Notes: generated by a model from the sequence alone, not told the origin. A stretch of 64,000 nucleotides of DNA from Paenibacillus sp. 32352 (GCF_002042965.1 NZ_MZNT01000002.1:248001-312000); one strand, 5' to 3'; shown: positions 42,909 to 61,793, numbered from the stretch's first letter. Numbers and translations are program-made.

Positions 42909-45900
42909 TTGGATCAGACCAAGCATCTGGATCCGTTCGCGGAAATCGCTTTCCGCGAACATCCCGGTAATAAAGATGAGCTGCGAGAAATTCCTCCTGT
43001 TGCCTACGAGAAAACTTATTTTGCCCAAAGTACGGATACGGCGAAGGAAGTCACCGTCCTGTCCTACGATACGCTCGTTTCCGTATTTCAGCATGAGCTG
43101 CAGCTGCTTCGAATGAAATATCGGCCTTATATGCGAAATTTGGCCCCGGCCCCCAGCTTGAACCGTCCTATACAGTCCTGCAGCCGGTTTCAATTCCGAT
43201 ATCAGACGGCAGAGGATGCGGATTTTTCGCGCGTGCTGGAAGGACTTGGCGAATGGGAGACGGTCACGGTTCCTGATTTCCGCGGACCTACAGGAGAGAA
43301 CGGCAGGTGGACCGGATTTTACCGCCATGAATTTACCTACACTCCGGCACGTGACGGGAAAAGAGTCTATCTTGTGTTTAAAGGAGTCGATTACAAAGCG
43401 ACGGTTTATCTCAACCGCAAATGCCTTGGCAGTCATGAGGGTTTTTTCGCTCCATTTGAGTTTGACGTGACGGATGCTCTGCAGGACAATAACGTTCTCG
43501 TAGTGGAGGTTCATAACGATTATCCCATGATGGGGGTAGGCGGCACGAGGCTTGACGGAGATAAAATGTATGCGGCTACGGGTCCCGGCTGGGACGATCC
43601 GTATACCGGCTGGAATCATTGTCCGCCTGGCGCAGGTATCTATAATGCAGTGTACTTGGAGCAGCGCAACGACCTTTTTATACAAGATATATTTATCCGT
43701 CCCAACATCGATGAAGCGTACATTGAAGTGTGGATCGATGCTAATAATACGACGAATCAGCTTATGGAGAACTTTGAATTGCAGCTGGAGATTATCCCGA
43801 AAAACTTCGCAGCTCAAGGGATTGGCACGATCCCATTCCAAGTGGCCTATGCGGGACCCGGAATGAACTATTTCCGCTACAAGGTGGACTTTCCTTCATT
43901 TCGTCTTTGGGAGCCGGATACTCCGTTCTTATACATAGCTCGTGTGGAAGTAAAAAAAGAATCCGCCTGCGTCGACAGCAAGGATCGCACATTCGGCATG
44001 CGGAAGTTCCATATGGATGAACAGCAGACCCCGAAAGGAACACTATATCTGAATAATCAGCCGGTGGTGCTGCGTGGCGCTAACGAAATGGGTCATTTGC
44101 AGCAATGCGTGATGCAGAATAACTTTGAGCAGCTGATTGACGATATTCTGATTGCCAAAGCCGCGAATATGAATTTTTACCGCATTACCCAGAGACCGGT
44201 TCAGGAAGAAATCTACGATTACTTCGACATGCTGGGCATGATGCATCAATGTGATCTGCCGACATTCGGCTTTATTCGCCGCAATCAATTTGTTGAGGGA
44301 GTCCGGCAAGCCGCGGAAATGGAACGGTTGATCCGAAGTCATCCTTCGTCCGTAATGGTGTCGTTGATCAATGAGCCTTCCCGTACGGAAAAAAGACGCA
44401 AGGGGCACCGTCATTTGCATCGAAATGAGTTGGAAGCCTTTTTCGTTGCCGCAAGGCAAGCGATCTATGTCGAAAATCCGGACCGGGTCGTTAAAAACGC
44501 CGATGGCGATTATAATCCTCCTACCCGAGAGGGACTTCCGGATTTTCATTGCTACACGATGTGGTATACAAACAATGGCATTTCCTTAGGCAAACTGCAC
44601 AAAGGATTCCTGCCTCCGATCCGGGAGGGCTGGAAAGCGGGCTGCGGCGAGTATGGAACCGAAGGGCTGGACAACGCCCAACTGATGATGACCCGCTATC
44701 CGAAGGAGTGGGTTCCAAAGGACGTTAATGAACGATGGATGCCGAGCGCTATCAAAGGGGCCCAAACCTTCAACATGCACGGAGATTGGTATGCGGAGCA
44801 GCAAAACCTGGAGGGTTGGATTCAAGCCAGCCAGCAGCACCAATGCCTGGCAACCAAGCTGATGACGGATGCCTGGCGCAGAAGGACCGATCTTGTTGTT
44901 TCTACTGCTATTCATTTGTTGATCGACGCGTGGCCCGCCGGGTGGATGAAAGCGCTGGTCGGTGCGGATCGGATACCTAAGCCTGCTTATTTTACCTACA
45001 AACAGTGTTTGGAACCGGTTCGTGTCCACTTGCGCTCCGACCGATGGAAGGTATACGAGGGAGAAACGATGGAGGTAGAGGCATGGCTGCTGAACGACAA
45101 GGCCAAGACATACGATAACGTACGCATTATCGCGACGCTGAGGGACGAGACAAGGGATTACGGAAGCTTCGAAATGAACGGTTCTCTTCATAAGACATCC
45201 TCCCGGTACGCAGGTACGGTCCGATTCTCGGTACCTGCCGTTGAAGACAGGCAGACCTTTTACCTGGATGCTTGCCTGCTGGATGGGGAGGGCAGCGAGC
45301 TGAATTCGGAGAGGTTCGCGTTTGAGGCTTTTGCCAAGAGGAAGCGTTTTCCAAAGCATCAGGAGAAGCTGGTGAAAGCCGCGTTCGCCGATGCGGAGTC
45401 CGAGCTTTTATGCTCGCTGCTGGAGATTGACGCAATCGCCTATAATCCGGCCGATACAAGTATGAATTCCATTATCGTATCAAACAGGGATGCCTTTTTA
45501 CGACATCGGTCCTCCATCCAGGATAAAGTGAAGCAAGGGGCTACGGCCATGTTCATTCTGGGAAGACCGGCATCCAGCACGGATAGCCCTGTATGGGAAA
45601 TGGACGGCATGGAAGTGAAAACCGCCAAGCTGAAGGAAACGTATACTCTGGCCATTCAAAGTGAAGCGCCATGCTTGCGATCGGCCAAACCGGACGATTT
45701 CTCCTATTTCTATCATCTGAAAAACGACCAAATTGACTTTATAGCGAATTGTCATCTGTTAGGAGATGAATTGGAGCCCCTCGTGTTTGCCTATCATGCC
45801 AATGGGGACCCGACCGGCAAGCGGAAGCTGCCCCTTGTGGGGGTGAAGAAAGTAGGCAAGGGTCAGATCTACTTCGTCTGCCTGCCTTTGGCGGGGCGAG

Positions 45901-45973
45901 TGGGATTCAATCCGACCTTGGACCGGCTGCTGTTATCGATATTGGAAGGAACTGAAGGAGGGGGAACGGGTGC

Positions 45974-45977
<4 letters not shown>
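42909..45977 (+). CDS. GH2-family glycoside hydrolase (beta-galactosidase/beta-glucuronidase type)
   Basis: A 1022-residue cytosolic enzyme. The TTG start at 42909 is chosen because AAGGAGG ends 8 bases upstream; a frame open from 42810 would run through the tandem hairpins and has no ribosome binding site. Sugar-binding domain: GRWTGFYRHEFTYTP and VYLVFKGVDYKATVYLNRKCLGSHEGFF. The acid/base is Glu489 in SLINEPS and the nucleophile region is AGCGEYGTEG (Glu581). The C-terminal ~300 residues include a GATase-like segment (GATAMFILGRPASS). The end overlaps the next gene by ATGA. Which beta-linked sugar is removed is open; glucuronidase is as likely as galactosidase. Confidence 0.83.
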
Positions 45978-53314
<7,337 letters not shown>

Positions 53315-53359
53315 TTGCCGGCTTTAGGGGACAGTTTTTGCATAAGGAGGTCCTTTGCG

Positions 53360-56300
53360 ATGAACGCACTGGGAAGATTACGACAACAATTTGATCAACC
53401 GTCTGTCGAGCATAGATCGGCCCCTTTCTGGGCCTGGAACGACGATTTGGATGCAGAGGAGCTTGCGCGCCAAGTCGGCCAAATGAAGGAACAGGGAATG
53501 GGCGGCTTCTTCATCCATTCCCGCGACGGCTTGGAAACCGATTATATGGGGCCGGCATGGATGGATTGTGTGCGCCGAACGGTCGATACTGCAGCCGAGC
53601 TCGGCATGCAGGTCTGGTTGTACGATGAAGACCGTTGGCCCTCCGGGTTCGCCGGAGGCCTCGTTCAGGCGAGAGGCGGTGACGCTTTCCGCGCCAAGGG
53701 GCTCACGATGGAAGTGGTGCGGAAGGGGGCACCTAACGATAACGGTAACTATGCCGATGCGGTTGCTCTTTTCCAGGCGGTCATCGATGAGAGGCAGTTG
53801 CTCCGCTGTACGAAACTGCGCCTGGATGAGCCGTATGACCTGAGGGAAGATGAAGTGCTTCTCGTATTTCGCGTAGAAATATCCGAGCGAAGCGAGTGGT
53901 TCAATAACGAAGCGCCGCCGGATCATCTGAATCCGGACACGGTTCGCTGCTTCCTGGATATCACTTACGAAGCCTACAAACGGGAAGTAGGAGATCACTT
54001 CGGCACAACCATTCGCGGAGTGTTCACTGATGAGCCGAGCGTGCATGACCGTCATTGCAAATTTACGGAAGGGCGGGGATGGCTCCCATGGAGCTGGTCG
54101 TTCCCTGAGTTTTTTCAGGAACGGCGCGGGTACGATCTGATGGACCTCATTCCCTATATGTACTTCGACGGGGATTATTCCGCTCAAGCCCGTCATGATT
54201 ATTGGAGGACTTTGACCGAAAGATTCAGCGAATCCTACTCGAAGCAGCTCGGAGAATGGTGCGGGAATCATGGCATTGCCTTCACCGGCCATTATTTATG
54301 GGAAAACAACATGGGAACCGCTACCCGGGTATGCGGAGCGGTGATGCCGAACTACCGGTTTCAACAAGTACCTGGAATCGATATGCTCAACGAGCAGACA
54401 AAGGAATATATCACGGTCAAGCAATGCACCAGCGTCGCCAACCAATACGGACGTAAGTATGTCTTAACGGAGACCTATGGCTGTACCGGATGGGGGTTTA
54501 CCTTCGAAGGGCAGAAATGGATCGGTGATTTTCAATATGTACTCGGGGTCAACGTCAGGTCGCAGCATTTGGCGCTGTACTCGATCAAAGGATGCAGAAA
54601 AAGGGACTACCCGCCGGTCTTTAACTACAATACATCCTGGTGGAAGTACAACCACGTAGTAGAAGATTATTTTGCCCGTTTATCCGCTGTGCTGACCGAG
54701 GGGAGACCTGTTCGCGATATCCTGGTGCTGCATCCTTCATCCACAGCATGGAGTATGGTCGGTACAGGACCATACGGGTTTCCGGCAAGGGGGAAGGATA
54801 AGGATGTTTCCGCCGTCAACCATTATGGGCATGAGTTCAACGAGTTTCTCGGCGGCTTGCTTAAAGCCCATTATGATTTTGATATCGGAGACGAAATCAT
54901 AATGGCTGAAACCGGGAAGCTCATAGAGAACAAGCTTGCCGTGAATTTGGCGGAATACAGCATCGTCGTCATTCCTCCCATCCGGACGATGCTGGAGAGC
55001 ACGTTTCAATTGCTGGCCGATTTCTTGAATGCAGGCGGAAACATCATAGCTGCAGGACCGCCTCCGTTCATGATCGAAGGTCGGCAGGCAACCGATAGGC
55101 TGACTAACCTCTACCGTCACGAAAACATGAGCATTGTTCAGGATATTCGAGAAACGGTGGAAGCGCTGGAGAGAATAGCCCCAAGAAGAGTGAGCATCAT
55201 TAACAAGCAGTCGGAAGAGGCGCCTGAAATGCTGTATATGCTGCGTGAACTGTTCGACGGGGAAGGCCGGGTCTTGTTTATCGTGAATAATGATCGTGAC
55301 CACTCCCATCAGGTGACAGTCACCCTGGAAGGAAACGGAACGGTTGAGGAATGGTGTGCTCTTACCGGGGTGAAGAAGGCTGTTGCTCCCATTCAGGTAA
55401 ATGAAAGCTGCATTAGCTTCGAAGCCTGCTTTGGCCCTGCGGATTCCAAGCTTTACGTGTTCTCTTGTAACGAACACCGATCTGAAGAAAAGATACTGCA
55501 AGCCATACAGGATAAGGTTGAGCCTAAAGAAGAAGTCACTGTGGAGCTTGATACTCCGCACGCGTTTTCCCGCACCCTGCCGAACATACTGACCTTGGAT
55601 AGATGCTCGTACCGTATGGGAGACGCTGGCTGGTCGGAGGCTGTTGATGTTTGGAAAGCCCAAAGGGCCGTTCGGGAAACACTTGGCATGAAGCAGGTGT
55701 ACGGGAACGGAATTGAACAGCGTTATAAGTGGATTTACGAAAACCATCCAATGAATGGAGTCCCGGTTGAGTTCAAGTTTGCCTTTGATGTCACTGAATT
55801 ACCCGTAGGGGATGTGTTCCTGATTGTTGAATCCGCCGAGTATTACGACATAAGTCTCAACGGGAAGAAGGTAAACCCGGCTCCAAGCGGATGGTTTCTG
55901 GATCGCTCCTTCGACAAGGTGCTACTGCCAGGCTTGAAACTAGGAAGCAATGAACTCATCCTCTCCTGTAAGTATCACCTGCGGATGGAGGTTGAGGATA
56001 TCTATGTAGCCGGTGATTTCGGGGTCGACAAGGAACGCAGAATCATCTCGGAGCCCGAAGTTCTGACTTTGGGAGACTGGTGTGCACAAGGCTATTACCA
56101 TTACTGCGGCAGTATGATCTACCACTTTGATGTGGATATCAGGAAGGATAACAAGGCATGGAGGACGGAGCTCGAGCTGGGTGACTATTCAGCTGTTACA
56201 GTAGAAGTAAGGGTCAACGGGGAGACAGCCGGCCATATCCCTTGGAGAGCCGCTAATCGTCTGGACCTGACGCCGCTGCTAGCCTCGGGGGTGAATCGGG

Positions 56301-56509
56301 TAGAGATCGAGGTCATGAGCAGTCCGCGCAACATGCTGGGACCGTTTCATGCGGCTTCGGGCGACCCTTCGACAACCAGCTGGGCCTCCTTCCGGAAGGA
56401 AGGCAGCGATTATACGCCAGAGTACAATGTGAGGCCTTATGGGTTGCTCGGACCCGTCAGGCTGCATCGGAAGGTCATTCCCGACGAACAGGGTCTAGAC
56501 GAACAATGA
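53360..56509 (+). CDS. GH106-like glycoside hydrolase, putative alpha-L-rhamnosidase
   Basis: A 1049-residue cytosolic enzyme. The opening HRSAPFWAWNDDLDAEELAR with GMGGFFIHSRDGL and VWLYDEDRWPSG is the signature of the Glyco_hydro_106-type group. Candidate catalytic acids are in GVFTDEPSVHD and FTGHYLWENN. A GATase-like domain follows (AEYSIVVIPPIRTMLESTFQLLADFLNAGG), then C-terminal jelly-roll modules (IYVAGDFGVDKERRII, AVTVEVRVNGETAGHIPW). The start at 53360 (MNALGR) follows AAGGAGG; an open extension to 53315 lacks a site. GH106 enzymes release alpha-L-rhamnose from pectic side chains; the relatedness to characterised members is judged by eye only. Confidence 0.75.
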   Translation: MNALGRLRQQFDQPSVEHRSAPFWAWNDDLDAEELARQVGQMKEQGMGGFFIHSRDGLETDYMGPAWMDCVRRTVDTAAELGMQVWLYDEDRWPSGFAGGLVQARGGDAFRAKGLTMEVVRKGAPNDNGNYADAVALFQAVIDERQLLRCTKLRLDEPYDLREDEVLLVFRVEISERSEWFNNEAPPDHLNPDTVRCFLDITYEAYKREVGDHFGTTIRGVFTDEPSVHDRHCKFTEGRGWLPWSWSFPEFFQERRGYDLMDLIPYMYFDGDYSAQARHDYWRTLTERFSESYSKQLGEWCGNHGIAFTGHYLWENNMGTATRVCGAVMPNYRFQQVPGIDMLNEQTKEYITVKQCTSVANQYGRKYVLTETYGCTGWGFTFEGQKWIGDFQYVLGVNVRSQHLALYSIKGCRKRDYPPVFNYNTSWWKYNHVVEDYFARLSAVLTEGRPVRDILVLHPSSTAWSMVGTGPYGFPARGKDKDVSAVNHYGHEFNEFLGGLLKAHYDFDIGDEIIMAETGKLIENKLAVNLAEYSIVVIPPIRTMLESTFQLLADFLNAGGNIIAAGPPPFMIEGRQATDRLTNLYRHENMSIVQDIRETVEALERIAPRRVSIINKQSEEAPEMLYMLRELFDGEGRVLFIVNNDRDHSHQVTVTLEGNGTVEEWCALTGVKKAVAPIQVNESCISFEACFGPADSKLYVFSCNEHRSEEKILQAIQDKVEPKEEVTVELDTPHAFSRTLPNILTLDRCSYRMGDAGWSEAVDVWKAQRAVRETLGMKQVYGNGIEQRYKWIYENHPMNGVPVEFKFAFDVTELPVGDVFLIVESAEYYDISLNGKKVNPAPSGWFLDRSFDKVLLPGLKLGSNELILSCKYHLRMEVEDIYVAGDFGVDKERRIISEPEVLTLGDWCAQGYYHYCGSMIYHFDVDIRKDNKAWRTELELGDYSAVTVEVRVNGETAGHIPWRAANRLDLTPLLASGVNRVEIEVMSSPRNMLGPFHAASGDPSTTSWASFRKEGSDYTPEYNVRPYGLLGPVRLHRKVIPDEQGLDEQ

Positions 56510-56527
56510 GGTAAAGGAGGTTTGAGC

Positions 56528-58660
56528 ATGAAAGCGAGATGCTATAGGTGGAGGCTGCTTCTGTCCTTGATCATCTTATGTACCGCGCTGCTTCCCGCAA
56601 CAGCGGAGGCGGCCGTCAAATATTCCACGTTTACGAAGGATAACAATCAGAATCTGATATGGCTTCAACCGGCGTACTATCCTATTGGAGTTATCGGGCA
56701 GAATTTGTTCGTGACCGATCCTAATAATCCTGGGGCCAAGATCAAATCAACCATGCAGACGCCGAAAGATATTTTTATCGATGCGAAGGACGAAATCTAT
56801 ATTGCCGATACGGGCAACAACCGCGTTGTGCATATGGATGAAAAGGGGCAGCTGATTCGTTATATCAGCGTACCGGAGAGCCCGCTTGTCAAGCCGGAAG
56901 GCGTATTCGTAACGGCGGATGGGGATATCTATATTGCCGACACAGGCAATAAAAGAGTCGTCTCCCTGGACGCGAACGGCAAGCTGAAAAAGGAATTTAA
57001 ACGTCCGGATTCCCGATTTATTCCGGACACGTTCGTTTTCGATCCCTCGAAAGTCATGGTCGATGAGCGCGGCTTTCTCTACATAGCCGTTCACGGCGGA
57101 TATGAAGGCTTGGTGCTGCTCGACTCGATGGGGAAATTTCAAGGCTTTTTCGGAGCGAACAAGACGGTGATTTCTGCGTTGGACGCTATGAAGCGCTGGC
57201 TGTACACGAAGGAGATGTATGCTAACGAGGTGGCCAAAAAGCCGGAGACGATCAACAGCGTCGCTACGGATAAAAACGGTTATATCTATACGGTGACGGG
57301 CGGAACGGTCAAGTCGGATCAGCTGAAAAAACTGAATATCAAGGGCGAGAATCTGCTGCGCAGCTCCCAGAAATCGTTCGGTGAATACCGGGCTATGGAT
57401 GCGGCCATGCTTCCTGCGTCCAAAGGCTTCGTCAATACGCCTCAATTAACGGATGTGGCCGTCGACCAGGTTGGCAATATGATTGTCATCGACCAGCAGT
57501 TCAAGTATATCAGCCATTATGATGCTTCCGGCAATCTGCTCTATTTCTGGGGAGGCCCTTCGGCTGTCGGCTCCTCGCAGGTCGGTCTTTTGAAAAGTCC
57601 CGTAGCGCTTGACGTCAACTCAAGAAATGAGCTGTTCGTCCTGGACGACCAAGAAAATATCGTGCAGATGTTCCGTTTATCCGAATTCGGGCAAAAGGTG
57701 AACCAGGCGAATCAGCAAACCCTTGCCGGATATTATGAAGCCAGCGAGAAGCCGTGGCAGGACGTACTACGCATGAATGCGCAATTTACTCCGGCCATTC
57801 TAGGGTTGGCCAAGGCCGCCTATAAAAAGGAACGCTTCGAGGAAGCGAGAGACTTATTTAAGGAAGCGGGCGACCATGAGGGATACTCGGAAGCCTTTTG
57901 GCAAATCAGAATGAGATTTTTCCAGAAATATTTCTCCTGGATCGCAAGCATCGTGTTCTTCGGTGCTATCCTGATATTCGTTACCGATAAGCTGACGGCC
58001 AAGAGCAAGCTTCGCAGCAAATGGCGCGGCAGAAGAAGATCCCAGAATTCTTTTATTCTGAACCTGAAGCATGCCATGTATATCTTGAAGCATCCGGTCG
58101 ACGGCTTTACTGCGGTCCGCTATGAGGGAAAGGGCAGCTATATAGCGGCTGTTCTAATCCTGCTCGGCGTGTACGCGGCTCTGGTCTTCAAGGAATATTT
58201 CACGAGTTTTTCATTTAATATGGCGACCCGCGTTGATGTGTACTCGATCTTCACGCAGTTTTTTATTGTATGGATTACATGGATCATCGCCAATTATCTC
58301 GTCAGCTCAATTTATCGGGGAGAAGGACGCTTCCGGGATATCTTTATCGGCAGTGCCTATGCGCTGGTGCCCTACATTATCATTGGAATCCCTCTGGCCT
58401 TCCTATCGAATGTGATGACTTTATCCGAGTCCTCGATATATAACTTTATCGCCGAGGGGACCGTGGTATGGATCGGATTGCTGATGTTCTGGAAAATTCA
58501 GTGGGTTCATAATTACACGGTTGGGGAATGTGTTCTTAATATTTTTCTGACGCTGTGTACGATGATCGTAATCGGGGTCCTGATTTTTGTGACAACCGGT
58601 TTGACGAACGATTTGGTTTCCTTATTCTATGAAATGATTCAGGAGGCGATCTTGAGATGA
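56528..58660 (+). CDS. Membrane protein with extracellular NHL beta-propeller and C-terminal Yip1-type domain
   Basis: A 710-residue protein. Residues 1-28 are a signal peptide (LLLSLIILCTALLPATAEA). Residues ~35-390 are NHL repeats (TPKDIFIDAKDEIYIADTGN and KPEGVFVTADGDIYIADTGN are matching blades). A short TPR-like helical pair follows (LAKAAYKKERFEEARDLFKEA), then a membrane segment at ~468-488, a basic cytosolic linker (KSKLRSKWRGRRR) and a ~190-residue multi-pass Yip1-like domain. The propeller should face outside. ATG at 56528 sits 6 bases after AAAGGAGG. The stop overlaps the DUF5696 gene (ATGA) and permeases follow, so it belongs to a transport complex. Its role is undescribed as far as I know; ligand sensing or docking is a guess. 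Confidence 0.8.
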   Translation: MKARCYRWRLLLSLIILCTALLPATAEAAVKYSTFTKDNNQNLIWLQPAYYPIGVIGQNLFVTDPNNPGAKIKSTMQTPKDIFIDAKDEIYIADTGNNRVVHMDEKGQLIRYISVPESPLVKPEGVFVTADGDIYIADTGNKRVVSLDANGKLKKEFKRPDSRFIPDTFVFDPSKVMVDERGFLYIAVHGGYEGLVLLDSMGKFQGFFGANKTVISALDAMKRWLYTKEMYANEVAKKPETINSVATDKNGYIYTVTGGTVKSDQLKKLNIKGENLLRSSQKSFGEYRAMDAAMLPASKGFVNTPQLTDVAVDQVGNMIVIDQQFKYISHYDASGNLLYFWGGPSAVGSSQVGLLKSPVALDVNSRNELFVLDDQENIVQMFRLSEFGQKVNQANQQTLAGYYEASEKPWQDVLRMNAQFTPAILGLAKAAYKKERFEEARDLFKEAGDHEGYSEAFWQIRMRFFQKYFSWIASIVFFGAILIFVTDKLTAKSKLRSKWRGRRRSQNSFILNLKHAMYILKHPVDGFTAVRYEGKGSYIAAVLILLGVYAALVFKEYFTSFSFNMATRVDVYSIFTQFFIVWITWIIANYLVSSIYRGEGRFRDIFIGSAYALVPYIIIGIPLAFLSNVMTLSESSIYNFIAEGTVVWIGLLMFWKIQWVHNYTVGECVLNIFLTLCTMIVIGVLIFVTTGLTNDLVSLFYEMIQEAILR

Positions 58661-60930
58661 CAGGGCTACTGAGCAAAATCAATAAATCTACTGCGATCAT
58701 GACGATCCTGATCTTGGCCGCCGTCCTGATTTTTGTTACTAATGCGAAATTTGAATTTCGTGCGGAGAAAAAGGGGGTTGCCGCCCTTCCGCAGCAGGAG
58801 AGCCAAGCGCCAGCACAAAAGGGTGCACCCTCCCAGCTGCCGAAAGACAGTGATTTCAAGAGCATTGCGGACACTGATATTCTCCGGTTAAAGGTGGATG
58901 ATACGACAGGACATTTCCAGGTGGAGGACAAACGCAACGGCAATGTGTACCGGTCCTACCCGAATCCGGAATTCTGGGCGCAGGAGAAGATTTCGGAGAA
59001 CTGGAAGAAGCATTTGGCTTCACCGCTGATGGTCCAATATGTTGATTTTTCCAAGAGCATTCTGCAGCCGAAGGAAACAAATTTGGGGGCTGAAGGCGGG
59101 AAGGTGAAGGAGATCAAGACGATCCCGGGGGGATTCTCCTTGACCTATGAATTACCCGAAACGGGCTTCACCATTCCCATTGAAGTGAAAATCGAGCAGG
59201 ACTACATCGAGACGAAAATTGTCAGAGAAGGCATCAAGGAATCGAAGATGGGTCTTGTCTGGGTAAGGCTGTTTCCGTTCTTCGGCGCCGAGTATTCGAC
59301 GGGCCAGGACGGATATATGTTTATACCGGACGGGGCGGGCGCATTAATCCGATTCAAGGATAACCAGCTGAATGTTAATAAGCTGTATGATGAAAGCGTA
59401 TTCGGCCCGGACAATACATTTACTGGGTTAAGCAACAACCGCAATAAAATCATCATGCCTGTATTCGGGATGAAAACCGGCTCCAAAGGATTTCTGGCCG
59501 TCCTGCAGGACGGCGAGGAATACGCGAATATTGTGGCAGCCCCATCCGGTGTCCTAAGTAATTACAACTGGGTCACCACAACGATGAACTTCCGATCAAG
59601 CTTCCTTCAGTTTACGAGCCGGAATTCGCCGGATGAGTGGGGATTTGTTGATTATAACAAAAATGAACTGTTCGGCAGCGACCGCATCGTTCGTTATTAC
59701 ATTCTGGATCGGCAGCAGACGGATTATGTGGGGATGGCGCAAAAATATCGCGAGTATTTGATGAAAGACAAAGGGGTGCAGCGCTACGAGGCGAAAAACA
59801 CAAATATTCCGATGCATGTAGATGTCATTGGAGGCGACAGTGAAAAAGGAGTTTTCACAGACCGCTATATTAACCTGACTAACACGGAAGACGTCAACCA
59901 AATGATCAATTCCTTATCTGACAAGGGCGTCGGCAATATGTCGATCACATATATGGGCTGGCAGCAGAACGGTTACAGCTCGTTCGGTCAATCGCTGCCC
60001 GCAGATAAGCGGATCGGCGGTGATAAAGGGATGAAGTCGCTTATCGATAACGCGCACAGCAAAGGCTTTCCCGTGTATCTGGACACCGAATACGGCCTGA
60101 ACAACACAGGGGCCGGGGGATTCGAGGAAAAATTCAACGCCGTTGTCAATCTTGCCGGCCGCAAGCTTACTGTAAATACATTGTACAACAACTCGCGGGT
60201 ACCGGTAGTTAGCGACAAGTTCGTGGAAGAGATGGTCAAGAAGGATTTAAGCAAATACAAGGAGCTCGGAGTAGACGGACTCGCCGTTAACCGGCTGGGG
60301 CAGAGACTGTTCAGCGATTATAATACTTCGTTCGGATCCCCGCGGGATGAAGCCAGAGACATTCAGGAACGTATCCTGAAAAACATCAAGGATGTGCTGG
60401 GGGGCGTCAAGGGGAATAAATCCAGCTTTTTCGTGCTGCCGGAAGTGAATCATATTCAAAATCTGGTCTACGACCATTCCTATGATTTATTTACGGATGA
60501 TGCGGTTCCTTTTGCCCAGATTGCCGCGCATGGGTTAATCACTTACTCGTCGGAATATGCGAATAACCGGCAGGAGGATGTCAATGATTTCTTAAGGGAC
60601 ATCGAGTATGGTGCGGTGCCGTCCTTCATCTTTAGCCGTGCGGAGACCAAGGAGTTCGTGAATGCTTACGGCATCCGGTACTACAATACCCATTTCACCG
60701 ATTGGGAGAAAATTGCCGTCGAACAGTACCGGCAGTACAACGATGCGCTGGGAGATGTGCAGAATCAGTTCATCGTGAATCACAAAACGCTGGCTCCTAA
60801 CATCAAGGAGACGACCTATTCGAACGGAAAACGCATCATCGTCAACTACAGCAGGGATTCCTACCAGGCCGGAAGCACGGTGGTGCCGGCGCAAAGCTTT
60901 GCCGTTATTCGAGGGGGGGATAAAGGATGA
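58657..60930 (+). CDS. DUF5696-type membrane-anchored extracellular protein
   Basis: A 757-residue protein with an uncleaved-looking N-terminal anchor (STAIMTILILAAVLIFVT, residues 11-28) and a large outer domain. The middle part is beta-rich (LRLKVDDTTGHFQVED..., YMFIPDGAGALIRF) and the last ~370 residues look like a TIM-barrel hydrolase (MHVDVIGGD, GVGNMSITYMGWQQNG, GFPVYLDTEYGL, GVDGLAVNRLG, FFVLPEVNH). Acids such as those in LDTEYG and LPEVNH could be catalytic, but no activity is established. It overlaps the Yip1 gene by ATGA and the permease gene by ATGA, a tightly coupled set. It could trim or hold oligosaccharide for the adjacent importer. Confidence 0.75.
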   Translation: MTGLLSKINKSTAIMTILILAAVLIFVTNAKFEFRAEKKGVAALPQQESQAPAQKGAPSQLPKDSDFKSIADTDILRLKVDDTTGHFQVEDKRNGNVYRSYPNPEFWAQEKISENWKKHLASPLMVQYVDFSKSILQPKETNLGAEGGKVKEIKTIPGGFSLTYELPETGFTIPIEVKIEQDYIETKIVREGIKESKMGLVWVRLFPFFGAEYSTGQDGYMFIPDGAGALIRFKDNQLNVNKLYDESVFGPDNTFTGLSNNRNKIIMPVFGMKTGSKGFLAVLQDGEEYANIVAAPSGVLSNYNWVTTTMNFRSSFLQFTSRNSPDEWGFVDYNKNELFGSDRIVRYYILDRQQTDYVGMAQKYREYLMKDKGVQRYEAKNTNIPMHVDVIGGDSEKGVFTDRYINLTNTEDVNQMINSLSDKGVGNMSITYMGWQQNGYSSFGQSLPADKRIGGDKGMKSLIDNAHSKGFPVYLDTEYGLNNTGAGGFEEKFNAVVNLAGRKLTVNTLYNNSRVPVVSDKFVEEMVKKDLSKYKELGVDGLAVNRLGQRLFSDYNTSFGSPRDEARDIQERILKNIKDVLGGVKGNKSSFFVLPEVNHIQNLVYDHSYDLFTDDAVPFAQIAAHGLITYSSEYANNRQEDVNDFLRDIEYGAVPSFIFSRAETKEFVNAYGIRYYNTHFTDWEKIAVEQYRQYNDALGDVQNQFIVNHKTLAPNIKETTYSNGKRIIVNYSRDSYQAGSTVVPAQSFAVIRGGDKG

Positions 60931-61793
60931 AAACCAAGCTGCGCTTACGGGCATCCCTGCTCGAGTATGTAGAGGGATCGATTTTCATTGCTCCATGGTT
61001 CTTTGGCTTTCTGGTCTTCATGGCGTTTCCATTGGGGTACTCTCTATTTATGAGCTTTCAGAAGGTGACGATTACCGCCACCAAAACGACGACGCAGTTC
61101 ATCGGTCTTACTCATTACCGGTACATCCTGTTCGAGAACGGTGATATGCTGTATAACCAGCTTTTGCCTTTTCTAAGGCAAGCGCTCTTTATGATTCCGA
61201 TTATCGTCATCTTCGCGCTCCTGATTGCGATCATATTGAACCAAAAGTTTGCGGGACGGACGTTGTTCCGCGCCGTGTTCTTCCTTCCGGTCATCCTGTC
61301 CACAGGCGAAGTGGTCAAGGAGTTTCTAACCCAAGGGGAGGGCGACCTTGGATTCATGTCCAAGTACAACGTATCCGGTCTCATTAAAGCCAACTTGTCG
61401 GCTACATGGTCGGGGCCCCTGATCGGCGTTCTGGATTCCTTCGTATTGATTTTGTGGTATTCCGGGGTTCAAATTCTGATCTTTCTGGGAGGAAGGCAAA
61501 CCATTTCGAACTCGGCTTATGAAGCGGCGAGGATTGACGGCGCAGGGCCTTGGGAGACCTTCTGGAAAATTACACTTCCAGCGATGACTCCGTTTATCTT
61601 TTTGAATATGATCTATACGGTGGTCGATTTGTTCACTTTCCCGACCAACCCGATTTTGACGAGAGTCAGGGACAGCGAGTACGGTCAGTACAGCGCGTTG
61701 ATTTGGATTTATTTCCTCATCATCAGCTTTTTCCTGGCGATTATCTTCTATATTTTCAATAAGGCGACCAAGTCACAGAGGGATGCTGCATAA
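60927..61793 (+). CDS. Carbohydrate ABC transporter permease (LplB/YesP type)
   Basis: A 288-residue membrane protein with the first segment at SIFIAPWFFGFLVFMAFPLG and the EAA loop YEAARIDGAGPWETFWKITLP. It overlaps the DUF5696 stop codon (ATGA) and is followed 33 bases later by its partner permease. No ATPase gene accompanies this pair in the window; the MsmX-like protein encoded at 27355 is the natural candidate. Confidence 0.9.
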   Translation: MKTKLRLRASLLEYVEGSIFIAPWFFGFLVFMAFPLGYSLFMSFQKVTITATKTTTQFIGLTHYRYILFENGDMLYNQLLPFLRQALFMIPIIVIFALLIAIILNQKFAGRTLFRAVFFLPVILSTGEVVKEFLTQGEGDLGFMSKYNVSGLIKANLSATWSGPLIGVLDSFVLILWYSGVQILIFLGGRQTISNSAYEAARIDGAGPWETFWKITLPAMTPFIFLNMIYTVVDLFTFPTNPILTRVRDSEYGQYSALIWIYFLIISFFLAIIFYIFNKATKSQRDAA